In this document: positions 26,801 to 37,100 of the stretch, piece by piece | Numbering within the stretch: the stretch's first letter is position 1 | Layout of the letters: each line of letters begins with the position of its first letter | Assembly: GCA_019739335.1 (NCBI GenBank) | Contig: CP073261.1 | Coordinates: 2,594,001-2,658,000, forward strand | Length of the DNA: 64,000 nucleotides | Reading direction: 5' to 3' | DNA from: Erythrobacter sp. | Lineage (GTDB): Bacteria; Pseudomonadota; Alphaproteobacteria; Sphingomonadales; Sphingomonadaceae | Made by a program: the position numbers and the translations under genes | The notes under the pieces: generated by a model | Seen by the model: the letters and a program-made list of their open reading frames with translations, nothing else | Databases searched by the model: none | Told to the model about the DNA's origin: nothing

Positions 26801-29800
26801 CGCGGACCTTCAGCGCAGGTGATTTCATCGATATCCGGGCGACCACCGGCAACCTCTCCTACGCCGGTGATGTCACGCTGATTTCCAACACCAATCCAGT
26901 CGTCAACGGCCCCGCGACACTGTTCGACGGGATTTTCCTGGGTGCTGCGGGAGCAATTGCCGGGATCGATGCCAACGATACCATCTCATTACAGGCGGGA
27001 ACTGCGGGCAATCTGCAACCGGTTTTCGTGCAGGCGGGAACGTCTGCTGCGATTACGTCGGCCTCCGGCTTGTTCCTCGATTTCGACGCGCAGGCGATGA
27101 CGCTGGGCATGGCGGGTGGCACCAATGCTTTCACCGCTGATGAAACAATCGATATCGATACCAGCCTGGGTGATCTGTTGTTTGCCGGGGATGTCACGCT
27201 GACTTCTAATGCCGACGGGGCGATTGGCATCGCGCTCGACGGGATCGCGCTGACCGTGGCGGGCAACATTGGGGTGGTTCCCGGTGGTTCGGCCAGCCTG
27301 CTGGGCGGAGTCCCGGGATCGCGCACGGCGGTGAACATCGCGCTGGGTGGCGATCTGGCCCTCGACTCGGTCAATGCGACCTCCCTCGCGGTGACCAACC
27401 TGCTGGCTGCCCCCGCTCCCGGCGATATCGCCATCGGCAACGTGACGACCGAGCAGGCGCTGATATTGCGCTCTTCAGGCGGCACTATCGATGTGGATGT
27501 GGCCTCGGTCACCAATTTGGGGGCGGTCCTGTTACTGGCGGCGGGCGGCGGGAATGACGTGACTTCCGGCACCAGCCTCACCACAAACGGTGGCTCAATC
27601 CTGCTCAGCGCGGCGAACAATGTCGCTGTGGAGCTTGTCGACAACGGCGGCGCGGGCGTGATCGCCATTGCTTCGGGCGGCGATACGCTGATCGGCAGCG
27701 GCATCGTTTCGGGTGACGACATCGTGATCGAAGCGGGCGGCAATGTCGGCGCGCCGGGGGCACTGGTCAATCTCGACGCCGGAGACGACATCCGTTTAAC
27801 CTCCGCCGGAACGATCTTCCTCGATTCCGCCGTGACGGACGGGGGAGGCAACCAGGCCTTGTTCACCATCACCGGCGGCGGCACGGAAAATGCCAGCGGC
27901 TTCTTTGGTGCCGAGACACTCACCGGATCTCAGATCGTCCTCTCCGCAGTCAACCTGCTTGGCCCGGCGCTCACCGGTTCGGTCGAGGATGCTCTGGTCG
28001 TGCGCGACCTCACGGCGGGTTCGGCAGATCTTTCTGCTGCACTGGGCGAAATCCGTCTCGGCGCGATCACTGCCAACGCAGGTAATATCGATATCGATGC
28101 CACGGCTGGTTCGGTCAGCGGGCTCGCCAATGGCTGGGTCAACCTCGGCGGCGGCTCTACGATCACCGCACCGGGCAACATCACCCTCAACATCACCGGC
28201 AATGCCGAAATCGGCCTGATCGACGGTGCGGTTGTCACTGGAACGAGTTTCGATCGTCTCACCGTCGGCACCCTGATTGCCGATGCCGCTACGCTGACGG
28301 CGGTCAATCGCTTGCAGGTCGATAGTGGCACGGTGGCTGGCGTCGCGCAGTTCATTACCGCAGGCGGCGTGGCTACTGATCCTTCGCTCACGGGATCGCC
28401 GCCGATTGCCGGGTTCGGGCGCGCGGACCTGACCGCCACCGGCCTGCTGACCGTTGCGGCCGGGTCCGGCGCGGCACAGCTCGGGGCGCTGTTTTCAGAG
28501 GAAGTCGGCGCAGCAATCACTGTCTCGGCAGAGGCGGTGGACGTCTCGACGGCAAACACCATCACTTCGGGTGGCAATATCTTGCTCACCGCAACACAGG
28601 GCCAGCTCACCCTGGGCTCCGCAGGCTCGGCAGGGGCGCTGACACTCGACAAGCTGGGGGCAAGCGGGCAGATCACGGTTAACGGAGCGCTGGTTGCGCT
28701 GGACAACGTCGATGTGGACAGCGCGACCGACATTTCTGCGGAATTTGTTCGCTCGTTAACCGGCGATATCGATCTGGCAAGCAACGGCGACACTGACTTT
28801 ACCACCGCGCTGGCCAACGTCGGTTCGTTCACCGCCACTACCACGGCGGGTTCGGGAGGCGATGTCACAGCCCTTCTGGTGCAGGCGCAGGGTGCGGTGC
28901 AGATCGATGCCGATGGCGCGATCACAATCGACACCGATCCGGACTTCCTGGCTTCCCCCGGTTTCACCCGCTCGATCCAGTCGCTCGGCAGCACGGTAAC
29001 ACTGGCGAGCGGTGCGGACATTGATGTCTTCAGTGTCGAGGCAGCAGGGGCAGTCGATATCGATAGCGGTGCCAACCTTCGCTTCGACAGCGTGACGGGC
29101 GCGGCGATTACGCTTGATGCGGTTGACGATATCACCGGCCTCGCTGGTGTTGGCGCGGTTTCCGATCCATTGCCAGGCTTCCTGCGCGGCGACGTGACCG
29201 GAACGACGATCACCGTCGGCGCGCTGGGGACGACAGGGATCGTCCAGCTTGACCTGCTCGACGCGAGCGGTCTGGTTGATGTGGATGCCGACCGGATCGA
29301 TATCAGCACCATCGACGCCGCAACCATCGAACTGACCTCCTCGCTGGCCGATGTGCGGCTGGGTGAGGGCGATGCCAGTGGCAACATCACCGTCATCGCG
29401 ACGACGAGCGCCACGGTGTTCGATGCCAATTCTACAGGCGGCGATATCGCGGTATTTGCGAATGGCGGCGACGCGACGCTGGTTACCGCCACCGCAGCTG
29501 CTGTAGGCGGCGACATCACGCTTTTGGCGAGCGGCAATGTCATCGGGACGACCCTGACGGGCGGCGGCGTTCTGAACGTCGACACCTTCACCGGCGATGC
29601 AATCCTGACTTCGGCGGTTATGGGCGGGGCGATCGATGTCGATGCTGGCGACAATATCCGCCTCGGCACATTGACCGGCGGACTGGTCACGCTCGACGCT
29701 GCCAACGATATCTCGGGGCTGGCGGGCGCTGGCGCCGGGACCGATCCGTTGCCGGCATTCCTGCGCGGCACGGTGGATGGCACCTCGATCACGATTGGCG

Positions 29801-32800
29801 CGCTCGGCACGACCGGGATCGTCCAGCTGGGCCTGCTCAATGCGACCGGCGCAGTCGTGGCCGATGCCGATCAGATCGACCTTACCACTGTCAACGCGGC
29901 CAGCATCGACCTGGCCTCGACGCTGGCTGACGTGACGCTGTTCGACGGCAATGCCAGCGGCAATATCATCATCGATGCCGCGACCGATGCGATCATCACC
30001 ACGGCCGATTCTACTGCCGGCAATATCGATATCGATGCGGGCGGGAACATTCGCCTCGGTACATTGTCTGGCGGGCTGGTCACGCTCGACGCGGGTGATG
30101 ATATCAGCGGCCTTGCCGGAGCAGGCGCTGGCACCGATCCACTGCCCGCATTCCTGCGCGGCGATGTGAACGGCTCGGCCATCACGATCGGCGCGCTGGG
30201 AACGACGGGCATCGTGCAACTCGACGCCCTGACCGGCAGCGGCGCAGGTGCAGCGATCACGGTTTCGGCCGGGGCCATCGACGTGACGAGCGCCACCACC
30301 ACCCTCGGCGGCGGCAACATCGCGCTGACGGCTACGGCGGGTCAGCTCACACTGGGCACGGCGACATCGCTGGGAACGCTGACGCTCGACAAGCTGGGAG
30401 CGACGGGCCAGATCACGGTCACCGGTGCACTACAGTCGCGGGGCCTACTCGATATCGATAGTGCCACCGCGATTTCTGCGACCACTCTGGGTTCGACGCT
30501 GGGCAATATCCGGCTAGAAAGTTCCGGCGATACGGACTTCGATACCGCTCTGGCCGATGCGGGCAGCTTTACCGCCATAACAACGGCAGGATCGGGCGGC
30601 GATCTGACCGCAGACCGGGTGCGCGCGCAGGGCGCGGTGCTGATCGATGCCGACGGCGCGATTACGCTGGATGGCGATCCTTTTGCGCCAGCGATTCCGG
30701 GTTTCACTCGCTCTATCCATTCGGTGGGCAGCACGGTGACGCTGGCGAGCGGGGCGGATATCGACGTGTTCAGCGTCGAGGCGGCGGGCTTTGTCGACAT
30801 CGATGCGGGCACCGATCTGCGTTTCGCAAGCGTGACCGGCACGGCCATCACGCTTGATGCGGGCGACGATATCACCGGCCTCGCTGGCGCTGGCGCTGCG
30901 ACCGATCCGCTGCCCGGATTCCTGCGCGGCACGGTGGATGGCACCTCGATCACAATCGGCGCGCTGGGAACGACCGGGATCGTCCAGCTTGGCCTCCTCG
31001 ACGCGACCGGCGCGGTTGTGGTTGATGGCGACCGGATCGACCTGACGACCGTCAACGCGGCGAGCATCGATCTGGCGTCGACGCTGGCCGATGTGACGCT
31101 GTTCGACGGCAATGCCAGCGGCAATGTCACAGTGCTCGCTTCGACTGACGCAATCATCACCACGGCTGACTCGACAGGCGGCAACATCGATGTCGATGCT
31201 GGCGACAATATCCGCCTCGGCACATTGACCGGCGGACTGGTCACGCTCGACGCTGCCAACGATATCTCGGGGCTGGCGGGCGCGGGCGCCGGGAGCGATC
31301 CGTTGCCGGCATTCCTGCGCGGCAATGTGAACGGCTCGGCGATTACAATTGGCGCGCTGGGGACGACGGGGATCGTGCAACTCGGCACGCTTACAGCCGG
31401 CGGCGCCGTGATTGTCGATGCTGACCGGATCGACATCAGCACGATCAATGCTGGCACTATCGATCTGACTTCTACGCTCGACCGGGTCGACCTGGGCGAA
31501 GGCGATGCCAGTGGCAATATCACGGTGATTGCGGCGACCAGTGCGCTCGTCACCGACGCCAATTCCACCGGCGGAGATATCTCGGTCAGGGCCAACGGTG
31601 GCGATGCGACGCTGGTAACCGGCACCGCTGCTGCCGTCGGCGGCGACATCACGCTGTTCGCCAGCGGCGATGCCATCGGCACCACGCTGAGCGGCGGCGG
31701 CATCCTGAACGTCGATACGACGACGGGCGACGCATTGCTGACCTTGGCCACTATGGGCGGGGCGATCGATGTCGACGCGGGCGACAACATCCGCCTCGGC
31801 ACGCTGTCCGGCGCAGCAGTGACGCTCGACGCTGCCAACGATATCAGCGGGCTGGCGGGCGCGGGCGCCGGGACCGATCCGTTGCCGGCATTCCTGCGCG
31901 GCGATGTGAACGGCTCGGCGATTACAATTGGCGCGCTGGGGACGACCGATGTTGTCCAGCTGGGCCTGCTTGATGCAAATGGCGCAGTGACGGTCACCGC
32001 AGGCTTGGTCGATGTTTCCGCTGCTGACGCCGGAACCTTCATCGATATCGCCGCCACCGATGGCGCGCTTACGCTGGGCAGCGGTACGGCGGGAACGACC
32101 ATCGATCTCGACAAGACTGGCGCGAACGGGGCACTGGCAGCGGGAACGCTGCTCGCGGGCGGCAATATCACTGCCAATTCGAGCACCAGCCTTCTGCTGT
32201 CTGACGTCACCTCAACCGGAGGATCGCTGATCGCCAATGCCACCGGCGCGGCGGGTAATGGCGATGCGATTGTCACGCTGGCGGATACCAGCGGCACGAT
32301 CCTGATCACATCGGCCAATGCCACGGCTGGCGGGGATACGCTGGATGGCAGCGGCATTACTCTCGATGGCGTTTCGATCGAGGTGGCGACTCTGGCCGCT
32401 GCCGGTGTGGGCGGCATTGTTGCCACTGCCAATGGCGGCGACCTGTTTGTTGCCACCGGCACATCAGGTGCCGACATCACCCTGACCAAGACCGGGGATG
32501 TCGATCCTGCGCAGGGCATCACTGCCAATACGCTGACTGCGGTGGGCGATATCGATGTCATCAGCGATACCTTTGTCGATATCGGCAATTCGTCTGCCGG
32601 GGGTTTCCTCAACCTCGTCTCGCCTGACACCATTGATGCGGACCTGCTGGACAGCGCCGGCGGGATCGCCATCAACACCGGCGGCGATGCCAATCTTGGC
32701 GAAATCACTTCCGGCGGCACCATTGTATTGCTGGCCGCGGGCGATATCGATGCTGACACGTTGACGGCAGCGGAAGATATCGCGGCGCTGGCCGGTGGCG

Positions 32801-34101
32801 GAATCGCTATCGGCGATTTCACTGCAGGCGATAATGTCACCCTGACAGCGGGGACTGCGTTCGACCTGGGCGGCGGCGCGACCACCGGCAGCGGGGCGGA
32901 CAATGCCACCTATGTGCTCGATCTGGCACAGGCCGGCGATACCAGCCCCACTTCCACCGCGATCACCGATGGCCCGGCCGACGCGGAGAACGGCGATGTT
33001 CTGCTGGCCGCGCCAGACGACTTCAACTTGACCGGAGCCATCGATGTTGCGGCAGCGGACGGGACGATTACCGTGCGCAACCTTGCGGGCGGCTCCACCA
33101 GTACAAGTGTTGGCACCACTGGCGGGTTCGAAATCAGCGATGCCGAGCTCAATTTCCTCTCCGCTGACAATGTCGTGATCGATTCGGGCGACAAGGCACT
33201 TGCGCTGGGGAATTTCACCGTACCTGGCCAGTCGCTGCAACTGTTGTCCACTTCCACCATAACGCTTTCTGGTGCGATTACCGGCACCGGAACAGGCACC
33301 TTGCAGATTGGCCAGGGAACTATCGGCGCGAACGGCCTCGTCGATCCTGCCACGCTGACAGAAACCATCGTTGCCGCAACCGACGCCGCGAGCATCGATT
33401 TTGCCGGCGGTATCGTCGATTTGCGTGCAGTTCGTATCGTATTCGGGACGCCGGAGTTCCTCGCAGCGACGCAGGGCATCAGCCTCGACGCAGCGGCGGA
33501 ATTGCTCACCAACGCCGGATCCCTGCTCTACATCGGTGATAACAGCCAGCGGGTGTTCCTGGAGGCCGACACGCTGCGGGTCGCCTATTCGGACTTCGCC
33601 CTGTTCCAGAACACCGCATTTTCACAGGGCGGCGGGGTGATCCTGAATGCCGATGCCGCCAATGCGATCGACAGCCTCGCGCTCGAACTTTTCAGCCAGG
33701 GTGACGACAATCTGGACAGCTTCGCCCTGTTCGGGGAGATCAACGGCTTCATCGGCCGCACCGCCGGGGTGCTGCCCAATGCGGTACTAAACATCGGCAC
33801 GTTGTCTCCGCGCGAACTGCGGGTGACGCAATCGCGTTCGCGGGTTAACGGCTGCGTGATCGGATCGCCCGATCGTGGCTGTCTGATCGTCGATCTGCCG
33901 CCGCCGGAAATCACCACGATCGACGAACGGCAGGCTCAGTCGCTGATCTCGACCGGCGATCCGAGCGAATTCCTCAACCCGCTTGTCGGGCGCGGCAACG
34001 AAGGCCTGATCCTCGACATTGCCCAGATCCCGGTCGGCATCGACATGCTCGAATGCGATGCCGATGATCCTACCTGCGAGCCCACGGAGACCGAAGAATG
34101 A
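23809..34101 (+). CDS. giant TpsA-type filamentous-hemagglutinin-like exoprotein
   Basis: The 3430-residue protein starts with a signal peptide (SLLIGTALTVWSIPAYAQ). A TPS secretion domain follows at about residues 60-290, with the NPDGIAF box (VWLINPDGIAFG). Then come about 3000 residues of short beta-strand repeats rich in Gly, Ala, Asp, Thr and Val (patterns such as GDIDV, GNVT, TLTLG), as expected for a right-handed beta-helix fibre. A large modular repeat block is annotated separately. The end is different: a non-repetitive tail with four Cys (about 3349, 3358, 3416, 3423), the only ones I see in the whole protein. The likely role is a surface adhesin or biofilm fibre exported by the upstream transporter. 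ATG 23809 is chosen over the earlier frame start because it makes the 1-nt overlap. No toxin domain is recognisable at the C-terminus. Confidence 0.92.
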   Translation: MSQSKTLSSPRLVHGLRRSLLIGTALTVWSIPAYAQVAPPPNTAPVNTGAGGATITTNAAVAPADDALGFDRRYEIDVDGASRILTFSSYDVASNVIVDYVNNAAPGAQLTAVNNISAGNPSDIFGLIRAESDINVWLINPDGIAFGSSGAFSGASLLVSTLPWDNIGLANLAAPNFERNGGGAASALVISPGASLGSTASPAGGSVILVSERLTMGGNIEATGDVVLVGARDVTFANVPGSPLSFTITEGVRVNQTANGVQVTGSITGANIGVAGAGFLSGGGQNVNQLVLGIGPDATLTATANNGVIILATASEAGITIANTAVREDIRSQGDLVTTGTSANIVVTSADGVSMAGGSADATGDVELTTAAGQISGSGDFTITGANVSITSPTAIDFDSTTSIGTSGSFVGDVVIAAPGAIELGDVFANSLGSSLLGALTENELTLGNVTTTLALDVITSNDTLTFASLNSTTGNVDVDTGTGNIAGGDISATNVDVQGNAVTLGTVTATFVVGVTANSDLNYGTLTGTGSSVFATSTAGDIIGGDITAGTGASLTANAGSIDVENVTAGIVSMSAQDEIEFTSATSSVFAVGIISTSGAIAGGDIDSATFVDVEGTQVELGNVDAIGDIDVGATAGTLTFASLETTTGNIAGTATGAILGAGDATANSGTVAFTGASLDLGTILGTQVDLIANGAGGDIGFVSIDAGAGTVTIDSDDGEIVGGGDIVGGAVFLAAGAGNNSNDITVGDVTATSLSNSNLVSELAAPNLTLGNVTVDSALILVASDGDLEAGVIRTNGTNIALTAFDTGGGGDRGDVLIDGAFTSLAGAPTTGSIGIYAEGDVGVNIGGNGNGNNPVPEGIINLEAGEDISVLSDDGNIFLDSVIAGDDITLTALDNSQGRVSFESIQTTGQNIDTGAVVFVGGPGAATSVTFSAVETILGSITDINAFRSFIGSVTTDNFIENTLEDPAVYKGDIIATGFIQISAPSIVLGKNNEARTFSAGDFIDIRATTGNLSYAGDVTLISNTNPVVNGPATLFDGIFLGAAGAIAGIDANDTISLQAGTAGNLQPVFVQAGTSAAITSASGLFLDFDAQAMTLGMAGGTNAFTADETIDIDTSLGDLLFAGDVTLTSNADGAIGIALDGIALTVAGNIGVVPGGSASLLGGVPGSRTAVNIALGGDLALDSVNATSLAVTNLLAAPAPGDIAIGNVTTEQALILRSSGGTIDVDVASVTNLGAVLLLAAGGGNDVTSGTSLTTNGGSILLSAANNVAVELVDNGGAGVIAIASGGDTLIGSGIVSGDDIVIEAGGNVGAPGALVNLDAGDDIRLTSAGTIFLDSAVTDGGGNQALFTITGGGTENASGFFGAETLTGSQIVLSAVNLLGPALTGSVEDALVVRDLTAGSADLSAALGEIRLGAITANAGNIDIDATAGSVSGLANGWVNLGGGSTITAPGNITLNITGNAEIGLIDGAVVTGTSFDRLTVGTLIADAATLTAVNRLQVDSGTVAGVAQFITAGGVATDPSLTGSPPIAGFGRADLTATGLLTVAAGSGAAQLGALFSEEVGAAITVSAEAVDVSTANTITSGGNILLTATQGQLTLGSAGSAGALTLDKLGASGQITVNGALVALDNVDVDSATDISAEFVRSLTGDIDLASNGDTDFTTALANVGSFTATTTAGSGGDVTALLVQAQGAVQIDADGAITIDTDPDFLASPGFTRSIQSLGSTVTLASGADIDVFSVEAAGAVDIDSGANLRFDSVTGAAITLDAVDDITGLAGVGAVSDPLPGFLRGDVTGTTITVGALGTTGIVQLDLLDASGLVDVDADRIDISTIDAATIELTSSLADVRLGEGDASGNITVIATTSATVFDANSTGGDIAVFANGGDATLVTATAAAVGGDITLLASGNVIGTTLTGGGVLNVDTFTGDAILTSAVMGGAIDVDAGDNIRLGTLTGGLVTLDAANDISGLAGAGAGTDPLPAFLRGTVDGTSITIGALGTTGIVQLGLLNATGAVVADADQIDLTTVNAASIDLASTLADVTLFDGNASGNIIIDAATDAIITTADSTAGNIDIDAGGNIRLGTLSGGLVTLDAGDDISGLAGAGAGTDPLPAFLRGDVNGSAITIGALGTTGIVQLDALTGSGAGAAITVSAGAIDVTSATTTLGGGNIALTATAGQLTLGTATSLGTLTLDKLGATGQITVTGALQSRGLLDIDSATAISATTLGSTLGNIRLESSGDTDFDTALADAGSFTAITTAGSGGDLTADRVRAQGAVLIDADGAITLDGDPFAPAIPGFTRSIHSVGSTVTLASGADIDVFSVEAAGFVDIDAGTDLRFASVTGTAITLDAGDDITGLAGAGAATDPLPGFLRGTVDGTSITIGALGTTGIVQLGLLDATGAVVVDGDRIDLTTVNAASIDLASTLADVTLFDGNASGNVTVLASTDAIITTADSTGGNIDVDAGDNIRLGTLTGGLVTLDAANDISGLAGAGAGSDPLPAFLRGNVNGSAITIGALGTTGIVQLGTLTAGGAVIVDADRIDISTINAGTIDLTSTLDRVDLGEGDASGNITVIAATSALVTDANSTGGDISVRANGGDATLVTGTAAAVGGDITLFASGDAIGTTLSGGGILNVDTTTGDALLTLATMGGAIDVDAGDNIRLGTLSGAAVTLDAANDISGLAGAGAGTDPLPAFLRGDVNGSAITIGALGTTDVVQLGLLDANGAVTVTAGLVDVSAADAGTFIDIAATDGALTLGSGTAGTTIDLDKTGANGALAAGTLLAGGNITANSSTSLLLSDVTSTGGSLIANATGAAGNGDAIVTLADTSGTILITSANATAGGDTLDGSGITLDGVSIEVATLAAAGVGGIVATANGGDLFVATGTSGADITLTKTGDVDPAQGITANTLTAVGDIDVISDTFVDIGNSSAGGFLNLVSPDTIDADLLDSAGGIAINTGGDANLGEITSGGTIVLLAAGDIDADTLTAAEDIAALAGGGIAIGDFTAGDNVTLTAGTAFDLGGGATTGSGADNATYVLDLAQAGDTSPTSTAITDGPADAENGDVLLAAPDDFNLTGAIDVAAADGTITVRNLAGGSTSTSVGTTGGFEISDAELNFLSADNVVIDSGDKALALGNFTVPGQSLQLLSTSTITLSGAITGTGTGTLQIGQGTIGANGLVDPATLTETIVAATDAASIDFAGGIVDLRAVRIVFGTPEFLAATQGISLDAAAELLTNAGSLLYIGDNSQRVFLEADTLRVAYSDFALFQNTAFSQGGGVILNADAANAIDSLALELFSQGDDNLDSFALFGEINGFIGRTAGVLPNAVLNIGTLSPRELRVTQSRSRVNGCVIGSPDRGCLIVDLPPPEITTIDERQAQSLISTGDPSEFLNPLVGRGNEGLILDIAQIPVGIDMLECDADDPTCEPTETEE
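28453..31932 (+). repeat. modular super-repeat within the exoprotein gene (C-A-B-C-B-A)
   Basis: The string ITIGALGTTGIVQL (or a close variant) recurs six times. The GCG codon of its GAL is at 29221, 29800, 30193, 30961, 31354 and 31933. The spacings are 579, 393, 768, 393 and 579 nt, all whole codons. The stretch before the first copy is a diverged copy of the 768-nt module. The block is thus two 1740-nt units, read as C(768)-A(579)-B(393) and C(768)-B(393)-A(579). A equals B plus a 186-nt insert around ANGGDATLVT. Confidence 0.85.
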
Positions 34102-37100
34102 CCCGCCTTTCTGCGAAATCCGTCCTGCTTGGAGCTGCCTGCTCCCTCGCGATCACGGCGCTTATGCCGGGAGTGGCCGCCGCGAATGCGCCTGAAGTCT
34201 TCACCGTGGGAGAGAATTCCGAAGGCGATACCTGTTCCGCCGCGCTCCAGTGGACCAATGGCGAAGGGGCGGTGCTGCTGGCGCGCGATCAGCCGTTCGG
34301 CATTACCTGTCGCGGCATCGATGCTGCCGATTTGCAGGGCTACGTTAGCGGCAGCGCCGTGCCCGAGGTGGGTAATTGCGGCGAAGCGATCGAAGTAGCG
34401 CTGACCGGCATCGGCATGGCGCAGGTGCGGCGCTGCGCCGATGCGCAGCTCGGGCGTTCGGCAGTGGACATCCGGTTTGAGCGGAACGGCCAGACATGGC
34501 ACGGCGCAGCCATTCCCACCGCACTGCCTAATCTCGAAGCGGCACTACGGGTAATCGCAGCGGGCGGCGCCATTCCCCGATCAGGCGCCACGGTGGAACC
34601 ATCGATTGCGCTCGACGCGATCCCCGCCGGGCCCGATGTCATCGCCGGTTCGGCCACCGGCGGCATCACTTCCGAATCGGCTTTCACCGAAGGCGTGCGC
34701 GCCTTGCAGACCGGACGGCAGATCGATGCATCTCGCATTCTCAACGATGCCCTGCGCGAATTTGCTTCTGCCGACCTTTCTACGCTGGTCGATCTGCGGC
34801 TGGCGGCGGGGCTGGCCGATTCCAACGTCAGCCAGTTTGAAGCGGCAGAGCAGCATTTTGCCGCAGCCGAGGCTTTGTTGGACGGGCAGGGCACCGATGC
34901 GGATTCGCAGCAGGTGCAGCAATTGCTCGTTTATCGCGGCCTGCATCTGATCAACCAGCGGCAGTGGACGCGCGCTATCGCTGCCTTGTCGCGTAGCACG
35001 CCCGAAAGCGGGCAGTTGCTCGATCCCACCCTGCTCAGCCGGTTGAACCAGGAAACGCTTGCTTTCGGCGGTACTGGGGCAAGCGGCGCCGGGGCGGGCG
35101 AATTGCAAAGTTCGCTTGCCGATTCCGCAGCGCTGCAATCGGTGCTGCTGGAAGCCCAGCGCTACTGGACCTTGAGCGTCGCCTATCTCGCCAGCGGCGA
35201 TGCCGGTCTGGAGAATGCCGAAGCAGCGATTGCCAATGCCGGCAAGGTTGCCACCGGACCGATCGGACGGATCGAACCGGCGCGGATCGGTTGGCTGCAT
35301 TCCGCCATCGAGCGTCAGCAGGGCCGCATCCATGCGCGCCGGAACGATACCGGCGCGGCCATCGCCAGCTTCGATTGCGCGATTGCGGCACTGCGCGGAA
35401 CGGTGCCGGGAAATCCGGGTGCCTGTGTTGTCACGCCGTTATCGCGCCAGGCGGACACCTCGGCCACGAGCGCGCTTCTGCTTGAAACACAGCTGGAACG
35501 CGCCAGCATTGCCTCGCGCGATCCGGCGCGGCGGGACAGCGCGCTGGCCGATTATCGCGCCGTGGTGGGCGGAATTGCCAACCTCGATGGCGTCGGGCCA
35601 GTCTCGCAGGCAGCGCTTGAACGTTATTTCGATCTACTCGCCAGTGCCACGCCGAACGCGGCGCGCAACGAGGAATTCTTCAGCGCGATGCAGTCGATCG
35701 GCGAACCGGCGATTGCGCGCGAATATGCGGTGATGCAGCAGCGGCTTTCGGCAGACGAAGGCGTACGAGAATTGCTACGCGAGCGGCGTGATTTGCAGCA
35801 GGCTCGCAACGGATTGAGCTTCGAGATCGGTGGACTGTCCGGGACTGATGCGGAGACGGCATCGCTGCGCACCGAGAAGCAGGCCGAACTCGATGCCGTT
35901 GTCGCCCAGCTCGATGCGGTCAATGTGCTGATCGACCAGACCGGCGGGATTGCCCAGTTGAGCGACAATCCTATCATGCTGCAGGAACTCGCCGCTTCGC
36001 TGGAACCGGGCGAGGTTTATCTCAAACTCGTCCAGCTCAACGACTCCATGTACGGCATGGCGATTTCGCCTGGCACCAGCGAGCTTTACCGGATCGAGGG
36101 CACCCTGGCAGAGGTGGAGGCCGAGGTCGAATCGGTGCTCGCCAGCGCGCAGACCAATGCCGAGGCGCGGCTGATGCCTTACGATGTCGCCGGGGCGAAT
36201 GCGCTGTTCCGGCGGATTGCCGGTCCGGCAACGCAGATGGTGGCCGGTGCTTCGCGGGTGATCTTCGATCCGGCAGGCGCGTTCCGGCGGATGCCGATTG
36301 CCATCCTCGTTACCGATGATGCGAGTGTTGATACCTACCTCGCTTCGGGGCGGCTGGGCGATTACAGCTCGGTCGGCTTCCTCGGCAAGCAGGCGGAGAC
36401 GGCAGTTTCGCTGTCACCGCGCGCTTTTCTGGGCGGGCGCACCAATCCCACGCCCTCGGCGGCGCAGAACGAATTCATCGGTTTCGCCGATGCACCGCCG
36501 CCGGTGCTGACGCAGCAGCAGTCGCAGGCGATGATGCCGTTCGACTGTTCGCTAACGTTGGGGCGCTGGGCCGAAGCTCTCTATTCCGCCGATCCTGTAA
36601 GCGCGCTGGAATTGCAACGGATCGCCTCTGCGTTGGGCATGGCCAGCGTGCCGCAGTTCACCGGGCAGAGCTTCACCGATGTCAGCCTGACTCAGGGCGC
36701 GGCGAGTGGCAGTCTGGATCAGTACAAGATCCTCCACTTCGCCACCCACGGCCTTTCCGGGCGACGGGTCGAAGTGGCGCAGGATAACGGCTCGTGCATG
36801 GTCTATGTCCCGCCCTCGCTCGTGACTGCCCTGGCCGCACCAGATGCGGCGGGGACGGTTCTGTCGGATGGCCTGCTGGCTTTCGATGAAGTGACATCGC
36901 TGCAGCTGGACGCGAATCTGGTGGTCCTGTCGGCTTGCGATACCTCTGGTTCGGCGACTACCTTGGCGGGTCGTGCGGCAGGTTTCGAAACCAGCGATGC
37001 GGCGCTTGACGGGCTGGTGCGATCGTTCCTGGTGGCAGAGGCGCGCGCCGTAATGGCAACGTTCTGGCGAGTGCCGGATAATGTCGTCACCCTGGATCTG

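Noticed and set aside
28453..31932. CRISPR or tandem satellite array
   Set aside because: Spacings are hundreds of nucleotides, all in frame, and encode beta-helix protein modules; there are no short direct repeats with unique spacers.
30342..32909. 855-residue minus-strand open frame inside the exoprotein gene, with similar ones at 27930-29840 and 25377-26306
   Set aside because: They mirror the GC-rich, repetitive coding strand, are low-complexity (Ser/Pro/Ala/Val), and have no family signature. The plus-strand protein explains the region fully.
23809..34101. Contact-dependent inhibition (CdiA-type) toxin
   Set aside because: There is no recognisable toxin domain or VENN-like boundary at the C-terminus and no small immunity gene follows; a CHAT gene follows instead.
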